A stretch of 64,000 bases of DNA from Luteimonas aestuarii (GTDB taxonomy: Bacteria > Pseudomonadota > Gammaproteobacteria > Xanthomonadales > Xanthomonadaceae): assembly GCF_004357985.1 (NCBI RefSeq), contig NZ_SMTF01000012.1:1-64000 (forward strand), read 5' to 3'. The position numbers and the translations under genes were made by a program. Of the stretch, positions 26,622 to 38,244 are shown piece after piece. The notes below the pieces were generated by a model. That model did no database searches. It was not told the origin of the DNA and saw nothing but the letters and a program-made list of their open reading frames with translations. Each line of letters begins with the position of its first letter. The stretch's first letter is position 1.

Positions 26622-27209
26622 CTACAGCGCGCGCCAGGCGAGGGTCGCCAGGAAGCCGGGCATCGGCGCGAAGGCGTGCAGGGTCCAGTCGGCGGGCGTG
26701 CCCAGCGCCGGGTCGCAGCGGTCGAGCCGCCATGCGTCGCCATCTGCCACGAATTCCAGCCGGTGCAGGCCGAAGACGATGCCGCGGCCATGCGCCTTCA
26801 GCACGGCTTCCTTGGCACACCACAGGCGCACGAAGGCGTCCTCCTGCAGGGCGGCGGGCAGTGCCTGCAGCGTGGCGGCCTCGCCGGGCGTGAAGAAGCG
26901 CGCGGCCAGCACCATCGCGCGCGGACGCGGGCGCAGCAGTTCCAGATCGGCGCCCACGCGCACGCCGCGGCCCAGGGCGACCAGCAGCTGGTCGCCGCTG
27001 TGGCTCCAGTTGATGTCGAGCCCGGCGTGGCCCGCGGCCAGGTGCGGCCGACCATGCGTGTCGCGCCAGACCCCCAAGGCCGGTTCGTCCACCGCCAGCT
27101 GCAGGGCCAGCCACGGCTGCACCAGCGGCGCAGTCGGCGTGCCGCGGCGATGCGGCATCCACGCGCAGTGCACCGGGCCGATCTGGAGGCTGTCGCGGGG
27201 TGGGGACAT
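26622..27209 (-). CDS. 4'-phosphopantetheinyl transferase
   Basis: An Sfp/HetI-type transferase that activates acyl or peptidyl carrier proteins by adding phosphopantetheine from CoA. It has 195 residues. Key motifs are NWSHSGD (substrate binding), GADLELL (Mg-binding Asp/Glu) and LWCAKEAVLKAHG (the WxxKEA motif). ATG 27209 is chosen because upstream sequence in the same frame is antisense to the AMP-ligase gene. It is divergent from that ligase by 84 bases. In Xanthomonas such transferases support xanthomonadin pigment synthesis. Confidence 0.88.
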   Translation of the reverse strand: MSPPRDSLQIGPVHCAWMPHRRGTPTAPLVQPWLALQLAVDEPALGVWRDTHGRPHLAAGHAGLDINWSHSGDQLLVALGRGVRVGADLELLRPRPRAMVLAARFFTPGEAATLQALPAALQEDAFVRLWCAKEAVLKAHGRGIVFGLHRLEFVADGDAWRLDRCDPALGTPADWTLHAFAPMPGFLATLAWRAL

Positions 27210-27293
27210 GAACGCGGTGCGGCGGCAGGGGACGCCACCAGCGTAAGCTAGCGGGCCGGGAATCACGAAGCGCAGGAACCTTCGCGTCACGCC

Positions 27294-28673
27294 ATGTCCG
27301 CCGTCATCCACGACCACGACGCACCCGCCGCCGCGCCTGCGGTGCCGATGCTGTGCGGCAATGGCGACCAGCCCCTGGCGTTCGGAGCCGGCGGAACCGT
27401 GTCGCGCGCGCGTTTCGCAGCGCATGTGCGCGGGGTGGCCGCGCTGCTGCCGACGGGCGGGCACGTGGTCAACCTGTGCGAGGACCGCTACCGCTTCATC
27501 GTGTTGTTCTGCGCCACTGCGCTGCGCGGCCAGGTGACGCTGCTGCCGCCGTCCCGGACGCGCGCCGCCATCGCCGCGGTGCGTCGCGGCCATCCCGACA
27601 GCGTCTGCGTGGGCGATGGCGAGGCCTGTGGCTGCGAGATGCCGGAGGGCGTGCACTTCCTGCGCTTGCCCGACGCGCTGCCGGAACGCGAAGGCGATGA
27701 CCTGCGCGTCCAGGACGCCGCCGTGGTGGCGATCGGCTTCACCTCGGGCAGTACGGGCGTGCCGAAGGCGAACGCCAAGACATGGCGCGGCTTCCGCACC
27801 AGCACGGCGCAGAACCTCGCCGCTCTGGCGGGCCTGTGGCCGCGTGATCGCACCGTGCATGTGGTCGCCACCGTGCCGCCACAGCACATGTATGGCATGG
27901 AGCTGTCGGTGTTGCTGCCATTGCTTGCGGATGCCGCCGTACACGTCGGCAAGCCGTTCTTCCCGGGCGATGTCGCGGCGGCCTTGCGCGATGCCGATGG
28001 CGCGCGCCTGCTGGTGACCACGCCGGTACACCTGCGTGCACTGGTCGAATCCGGCGTGGTACTGCCGCCACTGTCGGGCATCGTGACTGCCACCGCGCCG
28101 CTGCCAGTGGCGCTTGCGCGTGATGCCGAATCGCGCTTCGGGTGCGAGGTGCGCGAGATGTTCGGTTCCACCGAAACCTGCGTCATCGCGCGCCGCCGCA
28201 CCGCCCGCGATGGCATGTGGACGCCGCTGCCCGGGGTGCGCGTGCTGCCGCAGCCCGACGGCGCGCTGGTGGAAGCGCCGCACCTCGCGGCGCCCGTCGC
28301 GCTGGCCGACCTGGTGGAAGTGCACGGCGATGGTCGCTTCCTGCTGCGCGGCCGCCAGGCCGACCTGCTGGAGATCGCTGGCAAGCGTGCATCGCTGGGA
28401 GAACTGACGCAGCGCCTGTTGGCCGTCCCCGGCGTACGCGATGGCGTGCTGGTCCAGTTGGAAGACGCCGATGCCGCCGGCATCCGACGCATCGCCGCGC
28501 TGGTGGTGGCGGATGGCCTGGATGAAGCCGCGATCGTCGAGGCGCTGCGCGCCAGCATCGACCCGGTCTTCCTGCCACGTCGCGTGCGACTGGTCGATGC
28601 CCTGCCGCGCAACGACACCGGGAAACTGCCGCGCGACGCAGTGCTGCGGGTGTTGCATGGCGGCGTGCAATGA
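27294..28673 (+). CDS. AMP-dependent acyl/aryl ligase
   Basis: An ANL-superfamily adenylating enzyme of 459 residues. The P-loop GFTSGSTGVPKANAK is at about 150-164. The A5 region is MFGSTETCVIA, and there is a C-terminal catalytic Lys region DTGKLPRDAV. It is shorter than usual acyl-CoA synthetases, like XanA2-type ligases of xanthomonadin/aryl-polyene clusters. The divergent phosphopantetheinyl transferase strengthens that reading. No ketosynthase, carrier protein or chorismatase genes are nearby, so any pathway is split elsewhere. Confidence 0.8.
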   Translation: MSAVIHDHDAPAAAPAVPMLCGNGDQPLAFGAGGTVSRARFAAHVRGVAALLPTGGHVVNLCEDRYRFIVLFCATALRGQVTLLPPSRTRAAIAAVRRGHPDSVCVGDGEACGCEMPEGVHFLRLPDALPEREGDDLRVQDAAVVAIGFTSGSTGVPKANAKTWRGFRTSTAQNLAALAGLWPRDRTVHVVATVPPQHMYGMELSVLLPLLADAAVHVGKPFFPGDVAAALRDADGARLLVTTPVHLRALVESGVVLPPLSGIVTATAPLPVALARDAESRFGCEVREMFGSTETCVIARRRTARDGMWTPLPGVRVLPQPDGALVEAPHLAAPVALADLVEVHGDGRFLLRGRQADLLEIAGKRASLGELTQRLLAVPGVRDGVLVQLEDADAAGIRRIAALVVADGLDEAAIVEALRASIDPVFLPRRVRLVDALPRNDTGKLPRDAVLRVLHGGVQ

Positions 28674-28820
28674 GCGGCGCAACGGCGTAATAGTCGTGAT
28701 GATCGGGCTGCCCGGCCCGGTCTTCCTGTGACGTCGCCATCACGGCGCCGTCGTCAGGATGCGCGCACCCCCGCATTGGGCGGCATTGCACATCCCTTTG
28801 TATCGGACAGGAGACCTCGC

Positions 28821-29078
28821 ATGAACTTCCTCATCTATCTGATCGTCGGCGGCATCGCGGGTTGGTTGGCCAGCATCATCATGCGCACCGATGGCCAGCA
28901 GGGCATCATTCTCAACGTGGTCGTCGGCATCATCGGCGGCCTGATCGGCGGCTGGCTGCTGCCGACGCTGGGCCTGGGCCTGGGTGGCGGCTGGGTCGGC
29001 TTCCTGATCACTGCGCTGATCGGCGCCATCGTGCTGCTGGCGATCGTCAACCTGTTCCGCCGCGGCAACGTGCGCTGA
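28821..29078 (+). CDS. GlsB/YeaQ/YmgE-family stress membrane protein
   Basis: An 85-residue, Gly-rich protein with three hydrophobic segments (IYLIVGGIAGWLAS, ILNVVVGIIGGLIGGWLL and VGFLITALIGAIVLLAIV), the pattern of the transglycosylase-associated/GlsB family. ATG 28821 has ACAGGAG upstream. It ends 32 bases before a strong terminator. The family is stress-related; molecular activity is unknown. Confidence 0.9.
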   Translation: MNFLIYLIVGGIAGWLASIIMRTDGQQGIILNVVVGIIGGLIGGWLLPTLGLGLGGGWVGFLITALIGAIVLLAIVNLFRRGNVR

Positions 29079-29110
29079 GTCAACGGTCCAGCAGCACGTT
29101 CGAATGCGAA

Positions 29111-29134
29111 GGCCCGGCGGTTGCCGGGCCTTTC
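29111..29134. terminator. Bidirectional hairpin terminator
   Basis: GGCCCGGC and GCCGGGCC form a perfect 8-bp stem (29111-29118/29123-29130) with a GGTT loop and TTTC after it. It sits between the converging GlsB-like and xthA genes, so it can serve both, although the T-run is short. Confidence 0.75.
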
Positions 29135-29170
29135 GCTCGTGGGGACATCTGTTTCTGCGACGGAATCGTC

Positions 29171-29944
29171 TCAACCCGCCAGCCGCACCCATGCAGGGGC
29201 ATGGTCGCTGGGGCGCTCCCAGGTGCGCGGCTCCTGGTCGATGCCCGATCCAACGGCGGCATCGCGCAGCGCATCCGACACCAGGGTCAGGTCGATGCGC
29301 AGCCCCAGGTTCCGGCGGAAGGCCGCCTGCCTGTAGTCCCACCAGCTGAAGACACCGGCTTCATCGCTGTGCAGGCGGAAGGCATCGTGCAGGCCCAGTG
29401 ACTGCAGTCGCCGCAGCGCATCGCGTTCCGCGGTGGACGTGAGGATGTGGTCGTCGTTCCAGACTTCCGGGTCGTGCACGTCGCGCGCGTCGGGCGCGAT
29501 GTTGAAATCGCCCAGCACGACCAGCTTCGGATGCGCCTGCAGCTCGCTGGCGATCCAGTCGTGCACCGCCTCCAGCCAGCGCAGTTTGTAGGCGTACTTG
29601 TCGGTGCCCACGTCCTGGCCATTGACCACGTACAGGTTGACGATACGCACACCGTCGATGGTGGCCGCGATCACGCGCTTCTGTTCGTCCTCGAAACCGG
29701 GGATGCCGAGCTGGATATCATCGATCGCACGACCGCGGGCCAGGATCGCCACGCCGTTATAGGTCTTCTGCCCCGCGAACACGCTGCGGTAGCCAAGCCC
29801 GGCCAGCGCGGTATCGGGGAACTTGTGGTCTTCCAGCTTGGTTTCCTGGATGCCCACCACGTCCGGCGCGAACGCGCCCAGCCACTGTTCCAGGTGCGGC
29901 AGCCGCACGTTGAGCGAATTGACGTTCCAGCTGGCGATCTTCAT
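29171..29944 (-). CDS. xthA: Exodeoxyribonuclease III
   Basis: An AP endonuclease/3'-5' exonuclease of base-excision repair, 257 residues. It starts [15 protein letters not shown]. Metal and catalytic motifs are [27 protein letters not shown] and the C-terminal RIDLTLVSD with SDHAPAW. ATG 29944 gives the canonical N-terminus; an ATG 15 bases earlier is possible. It is flanked by a terminator downstream and is apparently monocistronic. Confidence 0.95.
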   Translation of the reverse strand: MKIASWNVNSLNVRLPHLEQWLGAFAPDVVGIQETKLEDHKFPDTALAGLGYRSVFAGQKTYNGVAILARGRAIDDIQLGIPGFEDEQKRVIAATIDGVRIVNLYVVNGQDVGTDKYAYKLRWLEAVHDWIASELQAHPKLVVLGDFNIAPDARDVHDPEVWNDDHILTSTAERDALRRLQSLGLHDAFRLHSDEAGVFSWWDYRQAAFRRNLGLRIDLTLVSDALRDAAVGSGIDQEPRTWERPSDHAPAWVRLAG

Positions 29945-30221
29945 GTCGCGGGGTTCCATCGGGTTGCGTTGGCGGCGAAGCGTGGAGCCTGGCGTGCTAC
30001 GCGTCGGGGGTCCGGACGCGTGGGGCGGGAGCGGAGAACAGCCTTGGCAAGATCCCGCCTGGATCAGGATCAGTGCGCAGTTGCGCATCCTACTGCACAG
30101 TTCCCGCCAGGCCCGGCCCGTCGAGTTCGCACGAACGCGGGCGCGGCAGCACGGGAGAGCCGCGCATGCCCGATGCGTCGATTGCCGCGTGGGTCCGGCT
30201 GCGTCGTGCGAAAATGCGCGC

Positions 30222-30584
30222 ATGGACATCTTCAAGGTCTTCACCCTCGAGGCAGCGCACCGCTTGCCGAACGTGCCGCCCGGGCACAAGTGCGCGCGCG
30301 TGCACGGCCACTCGTTCCGGGTGGAGATCCATGTCTCGGGCGAACCCGGCACGGACACCGGCTGGGTGATGGACTTCGGTGACATCAAGCAGGCCTTCCT
30401 GCCGCTGTACGAACAGCTCGACCATCACTACCTCAATGATGTGCCGGGGTTGGACAACCCGACCAGCGAGCGCCTGGCCATCTGGATCTGGGACCGGCTG
30501 AAGCCGGTCTTGCCGGGATTGAGCGCAGTGGTGGTCCACGAGACCTGTACATCGGGCTGCCGCTATACCGGCCCTTCGCCCTAA
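30222..30584 (+). CDS. queD: 6-carboxytetrahydropterin synthase QueD
   Basis: This enzyme converts 7,8-dihydroneopterin triphosphate to 6-carboxytetrahydropterin in queuosine/7-deazaguanine synthesis. It has 120 residues. Zinc ligands are His in AAHRLP and the pair in CARVHGHSF, and the catalytic Cys is in [16 protein letters not shown] and LDHHYLND are family motifs. ATG 30222 gives the standard N-terminus [15 protein letters not shown]. No other queuosine genes are adjacent. Confidence 0.93.
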   Translation: MDIFKVFTLEAAHRLPNVPPGHKCARVHGHSFRVEIHVSGEPGTDTGWVMDFGDIKQAFLPLYEQLDHHYLNDVPGLDNPTSERLAIWIWDRLKPVLPGLSAVVVHETCTSGCRYTGPSP

Positions 30585-30634
30585 CCCATTGATTGATATG
30601 GCGATAAATCTGGGCTGAACCCATCAGGGAGCAC

Positions 30635-30667
30635 GATGTTGCAGCGCAACATCAGCTGGGTTATGCT
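30635..30667 (+). promoter_or_regulatory. Promoter with overlapping palindromic operator for the phasin
   Basis: TTGCAG (30639-30644) and TATGCT (30662-30667) are 17 bases apart. A perfect inverted repeat, GATGTTGC-agc-GCAACATC (30635-30653), covers the -35 box. A bound repressor there would block transcription. Phasin genes are often controlled by PhaR-type repressors that bind TGC/GCA-rich sites, so this is a candidate operator. Confidence 0.5.
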
Positions 30668-30715
30668 GCATCGCACAAACCGGCACTCCCTGCCGGACAA
30701 CCGCAGGAAACCGCC

Positions 30716-31120
30716 ATGAATCTCCAGTTCAATGACCAGTTCGTCGCCGCGACCCGCCAGTTCGCGGACACCGCCGCCCAGATCAACCGCCTGACCCTCG
30801 AGAACGCGCACAAGGCCTTCGGCCTGCAGCTCGCCACGCTGGAAGAGAACGCCGAAGCCACCTTCGCGTTCCTCGGCGAAGCCGCCGACGTGCGCGACAT
30901 GGACGGCTTCAAGAGCCTGTTCCCGAAGGGCGTGCAAGTGGCCCGCGAGAACGTCGAGCGCGCCATCAGCGCCGGCCAGGAAGTCTTCGGCGGCACCGTG
31001 AAGACCAATGAAGCGATCGCCGGCATTGCCAAGTCGCAGGTCGAAGCCGCCACCTCCAAGGTGCAGGCCGAGGCCGACAAGGTGGTCAAGTCGGCCGCCA
31101 AGACTGCCAAGCGCCGTTGA
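30716..31120 (+). CDS. Phasin-family protein
   Basis: A 134-residue helical protein with the phasin_2-like pattern (NDQFVAATRQFADTAAQ, then ENAHKAFGLQLATLEENAEATFAFLGEAA) and a Lys/Ala-rich tail AAKTAKRR. Phasins coat polyhydroxyalkanoate granules, but related proteins exist in species that make none. No PHA synthase gene is in the window. A terminator follows 48 bases after the stop, so it is a single-gene unit. Confidence 0.9.
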   Translation: MNLQFNDQFVAATRQFADTAAQINRLTLENAHKAFGLQLATLEENAEATFAFLGEAADVRDMDGFKSLFPKGVQVARENVERAISAGQEVFGGTVKTNEAIAGIAKSQVEAATSKVQAEADKVVKSAAKTAKRR

Positions 31121-31168
31121 TCCACATGTAACACCGCGGCGCGCGACTGTCTCCCGCGTCGATTCGAA

Positions 31169-31198
31169 AACCCGGCAGCGCAAGCTGCCGGGTTTTTT
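31169..31198 (+). terminator. Rho-independent terminator after the phasin gene
   Basis: A perfect 10-bp stem (31169-31178/31185-31194) with a CGCAAG loop is followed by a run of six T. The 310 bases from here to the histidine kinase stop show no gene. Confidence 0.88.
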
Positions 31199-31510
31199 GC
31201 TTGGCGCCTGCTACGCAGCACGCATGCGGGTGGCCGCTGATATCGGCAGGCGTCTCGACGCCAACGCCAGGTGGGCGGGTCCGCCGTTCCACCGGACTTG
31301 CGATGGACTGTACGGCGTGGATGGAATGTCGCCGCAACCAGGTGCATAGCGGCCGCGGCTTGTGGCGGCGACGGACCTCGCAGCCGCAGCGGGGTCTTTC
31401 CCGCGAGCGGAAAAGAACCTTGGTTCCTGGCGCAGGTAGCGTCTGCCAGGGGGCAGTATCCCGGCGCAGGCCGCTGTGGGCGACCGCCGCAATCCTGCGT
31501 GCGGATGGCG

Positions 31511-34069
<2,559 letters not shown>

Positions 34070-34070
34070 T

Positions 34071-36260
34071 TCAGAGCACCGAATGCTGGAAGTCGAAGTC
34101 CAGCCCGCCGGCGGCGCGCTGCACCAGGTTGCCCTGGATGAAATCCACGCCGCTCATCCACAGCGTGGCGGCAGCCTGGGGGTCTTCGACCTGCTGGCCG
34201 ATCACCTGCAGGCCAAGGCGGTGCGCCTGCTCGATGGCCTCGCGCATTTCGTCACGCACCTGGCCATCGTCCAGGCCCGAGGAATAGCGTGCCGACAGCC
34301 GCACGTAACCCAGGGGCAACTGCGCCAGCAGGGCACGGGCTTCGGCGTCGGGTCGATACTGGCTGAGGCAGAGCTGCACGCCGGCCGGCACCATCGCGCT
34401 GCAGAATTCCTGCAGCGACAGCGCGTGGATCAGTGCATCCTCCTGGCGCACGTCGATCACCAGCGACGACCCTTCGATCCCTCTGGCGGCCAACAGCGAC
34501 AGCAGCTCGGCAGCGTAGCCATCGCGGGTGAGGCTGCGCGCGGACTGGGTGACGAACAGGCGGAGGCCACGGCCCTCGCCGCGGCGTCGCTGCATGGTGT
34601 CGATGGCGAGCGACAGCACGCGGTGGTCGATCTCGTGCAGCAGGCCGGCGGCATCGGCAGCGGGCAGGAATTCCGCGGCGGTATACAGCCGGCCATCGCG
34701 GTCACGCATGCGCGCCAGCGTCTGGTATTGCGCCTCCTCGCCGCCGGCGACGGCCACGATCGGCTGGAAGGCGAGCTCGAAGCCGTGGCCGTCGACCGCT
34801 TCCCGCACCATGTCGGCCAAGCCGACGTCTTCACGGATATCCGGTTGCGTGGCGGGTTGCCATTCGGCGATGCCGATGGGCGTGGTTCGCGCGCTGCGCA
34901 GCGCCTGTTCCGCCGAGGCCAGCGCACTGCCGGCATCGTTGAAGCCGTGCGACAGCGATGCATAGCCGACCAGGCCGCGCAGGCGCACGGTCTGGCTGCC
35001 GGCTGCGAACGGCTCCCGGCCAAGGCCGTCGCGCAGCGCGCGGGCGAAGGCGGCCAGGTCCTGCGTGCCAGACACGTCGGTGGCGAAGACCAGGAAGGTG
35101 TTGTCGTTGAGTCGCGAGGCAGGGTGTCCGCCCGCCAGCGTGCCGATGTGGCGGCCGGCGTCGGTCAGCACCGATTCCAGGGCGGCATAACCGTAGCGGT
35201 CGCGCAGCGCGCTGGTGCCCTCCACCTCGAGGAAGAACAGGCCGCCGTCGCGTGTTCCGGCGATCGCCCCGGACAGCAGTTGCAACATCTGCGGGCGGGT
35301 GTGCAGGCCAGTGGCAGGGTGGCGTTCGGCCGGTTTGGCGGCGCCCTGCAGCGCGCGGGCGCGGCGGACCCGGTTCTGCACGGTCAGCACGAGGTGCCGC
35401 GGGCGCACCGGCTTGTTCAGGAAATCGTCGGCGCCGACATCCAGCACCTCGAACTGGCGTTCCGGGTCCGGGTCGCCGGTCAGGAACACGATCGGTACCC
35501 GTCCCAGCTCGGCGTGGGCTCGGATCAGTCCGGTCAGCTCCACGCCATCCATGCCCGGCATGTGCAGGTCCATCAACACGAGGTCCGGCTGGAACTGCTC
35601 CAGCGACGTGATCACCTCGCCCGGTGCGCCGGCCACCAATGCCTGCATGCCGGCGCCATTGATCACGCTCTCGGCGAACAGCGCCTGGCTGGGATCGTCC
35701 TCGACGATCAGCACGCGATACGGGGCGTCGGCCTTGCTGTCGCTGTCTTCCGCCCGGCGTGAGGCGACCAGCGCCGGCAGCTCCGCCAGTGGATCCGGGG
35801 CTTCCGCCCCGGGCGCTTCGGCGGGCTGCGCATCGGTCGCCCAGCGCCGCCAGTAGTGTGCAGGCGGGAATTCGGCGCGGGTGCGGGCGTCGGCGGCGGA
35901 CATCCCTTGAACTGTGCCGGGATGGGCCGGAGGAGGCAACTTCTTTCTTGTGCGCTGCGTCGCAGCCAGCAATCCTGGCGATGGCAGTGGCCATCGCAAT
36001 GGCGACATCGCAGCGTCCGTGCCGGTGCGTGCTGCGCCGCGCAGCGTCGTCAACAGCCCGCCCAGCGCCGCGGACCAGGGCGCATCGATGCTGTTTGCCT
36101 GCGCATGCAGCCGTGCGGTTTCGTCGACAAGCGTATCCAGGGAGTCGGCCGAGAGCCCGTCGGGCAGGCGCAACCTTGCTTCGACGGTGTCGAGGTGCCG
36201 ATGCAAGGACTGCAATGTTTCCTGGACCAGGCCCTCCGGTCCAGCCGCCATGCCTGTCAT
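34071..36260 (-). CDS. REC protein with degenerate GGDEF and EAL domains
   Basis: A 729-residue cytoplasmic regulator. It has an N-terminal helical segment (1-80), then a linker. A canonical receiver follows (about 180-300) with LIVEDDPSQ, LMDLHMPGMDG and Lys in FLNKPVRP. A GGDEF-like domain has the active-site loop replaced by LNDNT. An EAL-like domain begins AFQPIVAVAGG with the EAL motif replaced by YQTL. Both enzyme sites therefore appear lost, as in FimX/Filp-type c-di-GMP receptors. ATG 36260 follows GGGGGGA. It is co-transcribed with the hybrid kinase, its probable phosphodonor. Confidence 0.85.
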   Translation of the reverse strand: MTGMAAGPEGLVQETLQSLHRHLDTVEARLRLPDGLSADSLDTLVDETARLHAQANSIDAPWSAALGGLLTTLRGAARTGTDAAMSPLRWPLPSPGLLAATQRTRKKLPPPAHPGTVQGMSAADARTRAEFPPAHYWRRWATDAQPAEAPGAEAPDPLAELPALVASRRAEDSDSKADAPYRVLIVEDDPSQALFAESVINGAGMQALVAGAPGEVITSLEQFQPDLVLMDLHMPGMDGVELTGLIRAHAELGRVPIVFLTGDPDPERQFEVLDVGADDFLNKPVRPRHLVLTVQNRVRRARALQGAAKPAERHPATGLHTRPQMLQLLSGAIAGTRDGGLFFLEVEGTSALRDRYGYAALESVLTDAGRHIGTLAGGHPASRLNDNTFLVFATDVSGTQDLAAFARALRDGLGREPFAAGSQTVRLRGLVGYASLSHGFNDAGSALASAEQALRSARTTPIGIAEWQPATQPDIREDVGLADMVREAVDGHGFELAFQPIVAVAGGEEAQYQTLARMRDRDGRLYTAAEFLPAADAAGLLHEIDHRVLSLAIDTMQRRRGEGRGLRLFVTQSARSLTRDGYAAELLSLLAARGIEGSSLVIDVRQEDALIHALSLQEFCSAMVPAGVQLCLSQYRPDAEARALLAQLPLGYVRLSARYSSGLDDGQVRDEMREAIEQAHRLGLQVIGQQVEDPQAAATLWMSGVDFIQGNLVQRAAGGLDFDFQHSVL

Positions 36261-36414
36261 CGACGATCCCCCCGTGGCTTCGTCGTGTGATGGGTGTGAG
36301 CCCGGCGCGCGATCGTTCGTGCCGCGGGCGGGCCGCGCGTCCTGACGCACGTCTCCGGAAAGACGGGATCGGCCGCGCCGGGAGGCCAGCATGCGCCCCG
36401 GCGGGTGCGTGGGG

Positions 36415-36996
36415 TCAGGGCATGACCGGCCGGGGCGCCCGCCGGAACAGCTTGCGCCAGATCCACCACACCACCAGCGCGAAGCCGACACTCACGGCCA
36501 CCACCAGCGCCAGCGCCACCCAGGGATAGGCGAAGGCCAGGGCCAGTGCGCCCACCACGGCCACATCCTCGGTAACCGAAGCGGTCCAGTTGCTCAACGG
36601 CTCCGGCGAGGTGTTCATCAGTGCCCGCGAGCCTGACTTCAGCAGGTGGCTGGTCAGCGCCACGCCCGCGCCGGTGGCCAGCATGCCGGCGCCCAGGTCG
36701 CCATCGGGCGACAGCGTGGCGGCGGCCAGGAAGGCGCCGGCCGGCACCCGGGCCAGCGTCTGCAGCAGGTCCCAGCCGGAATCGACCCCGGGGATCTTGT
36801 CGGCGAAGAACTCGGTGACCGCCAGCGCGCCGGACACGCCCACCACCCACGGCGAGGTGGCCACTGCCAGCGCAGGCGGCAGCTCCAGCCAGCCCAGCAT
36901 GCCGGCGATGCCGATGCCGAAGACGGTCAGGTACACCCGGATCCCGGCCAGCCAGGCCAGCAGGATGCCGATGGCGAACAGATGGGCTTCCGACAT
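36415..36996 (-). CDS. DUF4126 membrane protein
   Basis: A 193-residue protein with about five membrane segments. It has the DUF4126 pattern: ASRMPMA-like start region, then GIRVYLTVFGIGIAG, FFADKIPGVDSGWD and LTSHLLKSGSRALMNTSPEP. ATG 36996 gives MSEAHLFAIG. It is transcribed divergently from the DUF6776-like gene, 92 bases apart. The function of the family is unknown. Confidence 0.85.
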   Translation of the reverse strand: MSEAHLFAIGILLAWLAGIRVYLTVFGIGIAGMLGWLELPPALAVATSPWVVGVSGALAVTEFFADKIPGVDSGWDLLQTLARVPAGAFLAAATLSPDGDLGAGMLATGAGVALTSHLLKSGSRALMNTSPEPLSNWTASVTEDVAVVGALALAFAYPWVALALVVAVSVGFALVVWWIWRKLFRRAPRPVMP

Positions 36997-37088
36997 CGCA
37001 TTGCCCCCGGCGCGGCCATGAACGTGCGCAGTATAGGCAGCGCACGGGACGGATGCAGGCAGCGGCGGCTGGCGATACGCTTCGGGGC

Positions 37089-37829
37089 ATGAGCGAATCG
37101 ACACCTCCGGCGGCCGACCCCGGCGAATCGCCGTCCGGCGCGATCCGGCAGACCGCCGCCCGGCACCCATGGTGGGCCTACGGCGCGTTGGCCGTGCTGC
37201 TGGCGGCGCTGCTGTTCGGCGCCTGGGGCGTGTGGACGGTGGCGTCCGGTGGCGCGGGCGGTGGAAGCTCGTCCGCGGGTCACCGGGTCGAGCTGGAGCG
37301 GCTGGAGCAGGAAGTGGCCACGCTCAAACGCTCCGACCAGATCAGCCGCGACGCCAATGCCGAACTCCAGGCCTCGCTGGCGGCCCGCGACGAGGAGATC
37401 GCGGGCCTGCGCTCCGACGTGGCCTTCTACGAGCGCTTCGTCGGTGCCACCGCGCAGCCGCGCGGGCTGGCGGTGCACGAGCTGGAACTGCGCCCGCAGC
37501 AGGCCGATGGCCAGGTCTGGCACTTCATCGCCACCCTCACCCAGACCCGCGACCGCGACGCGCCCAGCGCCGGCCGGCTGACGCTGTCGGTCGAGGGCAC
37601 GCAGGACGGGCGGCTGCAGCGGCTGTCGTGGGCCGACCTGCGCCAGCAGCCGGACGCCAATGGCAGCGAGTATTCGTTCCGGTACTTCCAGCGCGTCGAG
37701 GGCGACATCATCCTGCCGCCGGGCTTCGTGCCGCTTCGCATCCATACCCGGCTGGCGCCGTCGTCCGGCGCGCCGATCGAACGCACCATTCCGTGGGCCG
37801 AAGCGGCACGGGTGGCGGTTGACGGTTGA
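37089..37829 (+). CDS. DUF6776-like single-pass membrane protein
   Basis: A 246-residue protein. A cytoplasmic tail of about 27 residues precedes one membrane helix ([21 protein letters not shown]). A coiled coil follows at about 65-110 ([19 protein letters not shown]), then a periplasmic beta-rich domain. In this family it commonly stands directly upstream of erpA, as here, with its stop near 37829 and erpA at 37862. No catalytic motif is visible. Confidence 0.78.
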   Translation: MSESTPPAADPGESPSGAIRQTAARHPWWAYGALAVLLAALLFGAWGVWTVASGGAGGGSSSAGHRVELERLEQEVATLKRSDQISRDANAELQASLAARDEEIAGLRSDVAFYERFVGATAQPRGLAVHELELRPQQADGQVWHFIATLTQTRDRDAPSAGRLTLSVEGTQDGRLQRLSWADLRQQPDANGSEYSFRYFQRVEGDIILPPGFVPLRIHTRLAPSSGAPIERTIPWAEAARVAVDG

Positions 37830-37861
37830 ACTCGGCCGATTGCCGCCCCATCCTGATCGAC

Positions 37862-38233
37862 ATGGAACTCTTCGACTCCGCTGCCCCCGGCTACCAGTCG
37901 CTCGAACGCCCGCTGGACTTCACCCCCGCGGCGGCGGGCAAGGTGCGCGAACTGATCGACGGCGAGGGCAATCCCGGCCTCAAGCTGCGGGTGTACATCC
38001 AGGGCGGCGGCTGCTCCGGCTTCCAGTACGGCTTCGAGTTCGACGAACAGCAGGCCGAGGACGACCTGGCCGTGGTGACAGACGGCGTGACCCTGGTGGT
38101 CGACCCGCTCAGCCTGCAGTACCTGATGGGCGCGTCGGTGGATTACGTGGAAAGCCTGCACGGCGCGCAGTTCACCATCCGCAACCCCAACGCCAAGTCG
38201 ACCTGCGGTTGCGGGTCCTCGTTCACCGTCTGA
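37862..38233 (+). CDS. erpA: Iron-sulphur cluster insertion protein ErpA
   Basis: An A-type carrier that delivers Fe-S clusters to target enzymes such as those of isoprenoid synthesis. It has 123 residues from ATG 37862; a TTG at 37826 would add 12 and overlap the upstream gene. The three cluster-binding cysteines are in GGGCSGFQY and the C-terminal STCGCGSSF. The next gene, nudC, begins 11 bases after its stop. Confidence 0.94.
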   Translation: MELFDSAAPGYQSLERPLDFTPAAAGKVRELIDGEGNPGLKLRVYIQGGGCSGFQYGFEFDEQQAEDDLAVVTDGVTLVVDPLSLQYLMGASVDYVESLHGAQFTIRNPNAKSTCGCGSSFTV

Positions 38234-38244
38234 CGTCGCGTCGC

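Noticed and set aside
27210..28682. Upstream extension of the phosphopantetheinyl transferase frame
   Set aside because: It is antisense to the AMP-ligase gene. The transferase is complete from 27209.
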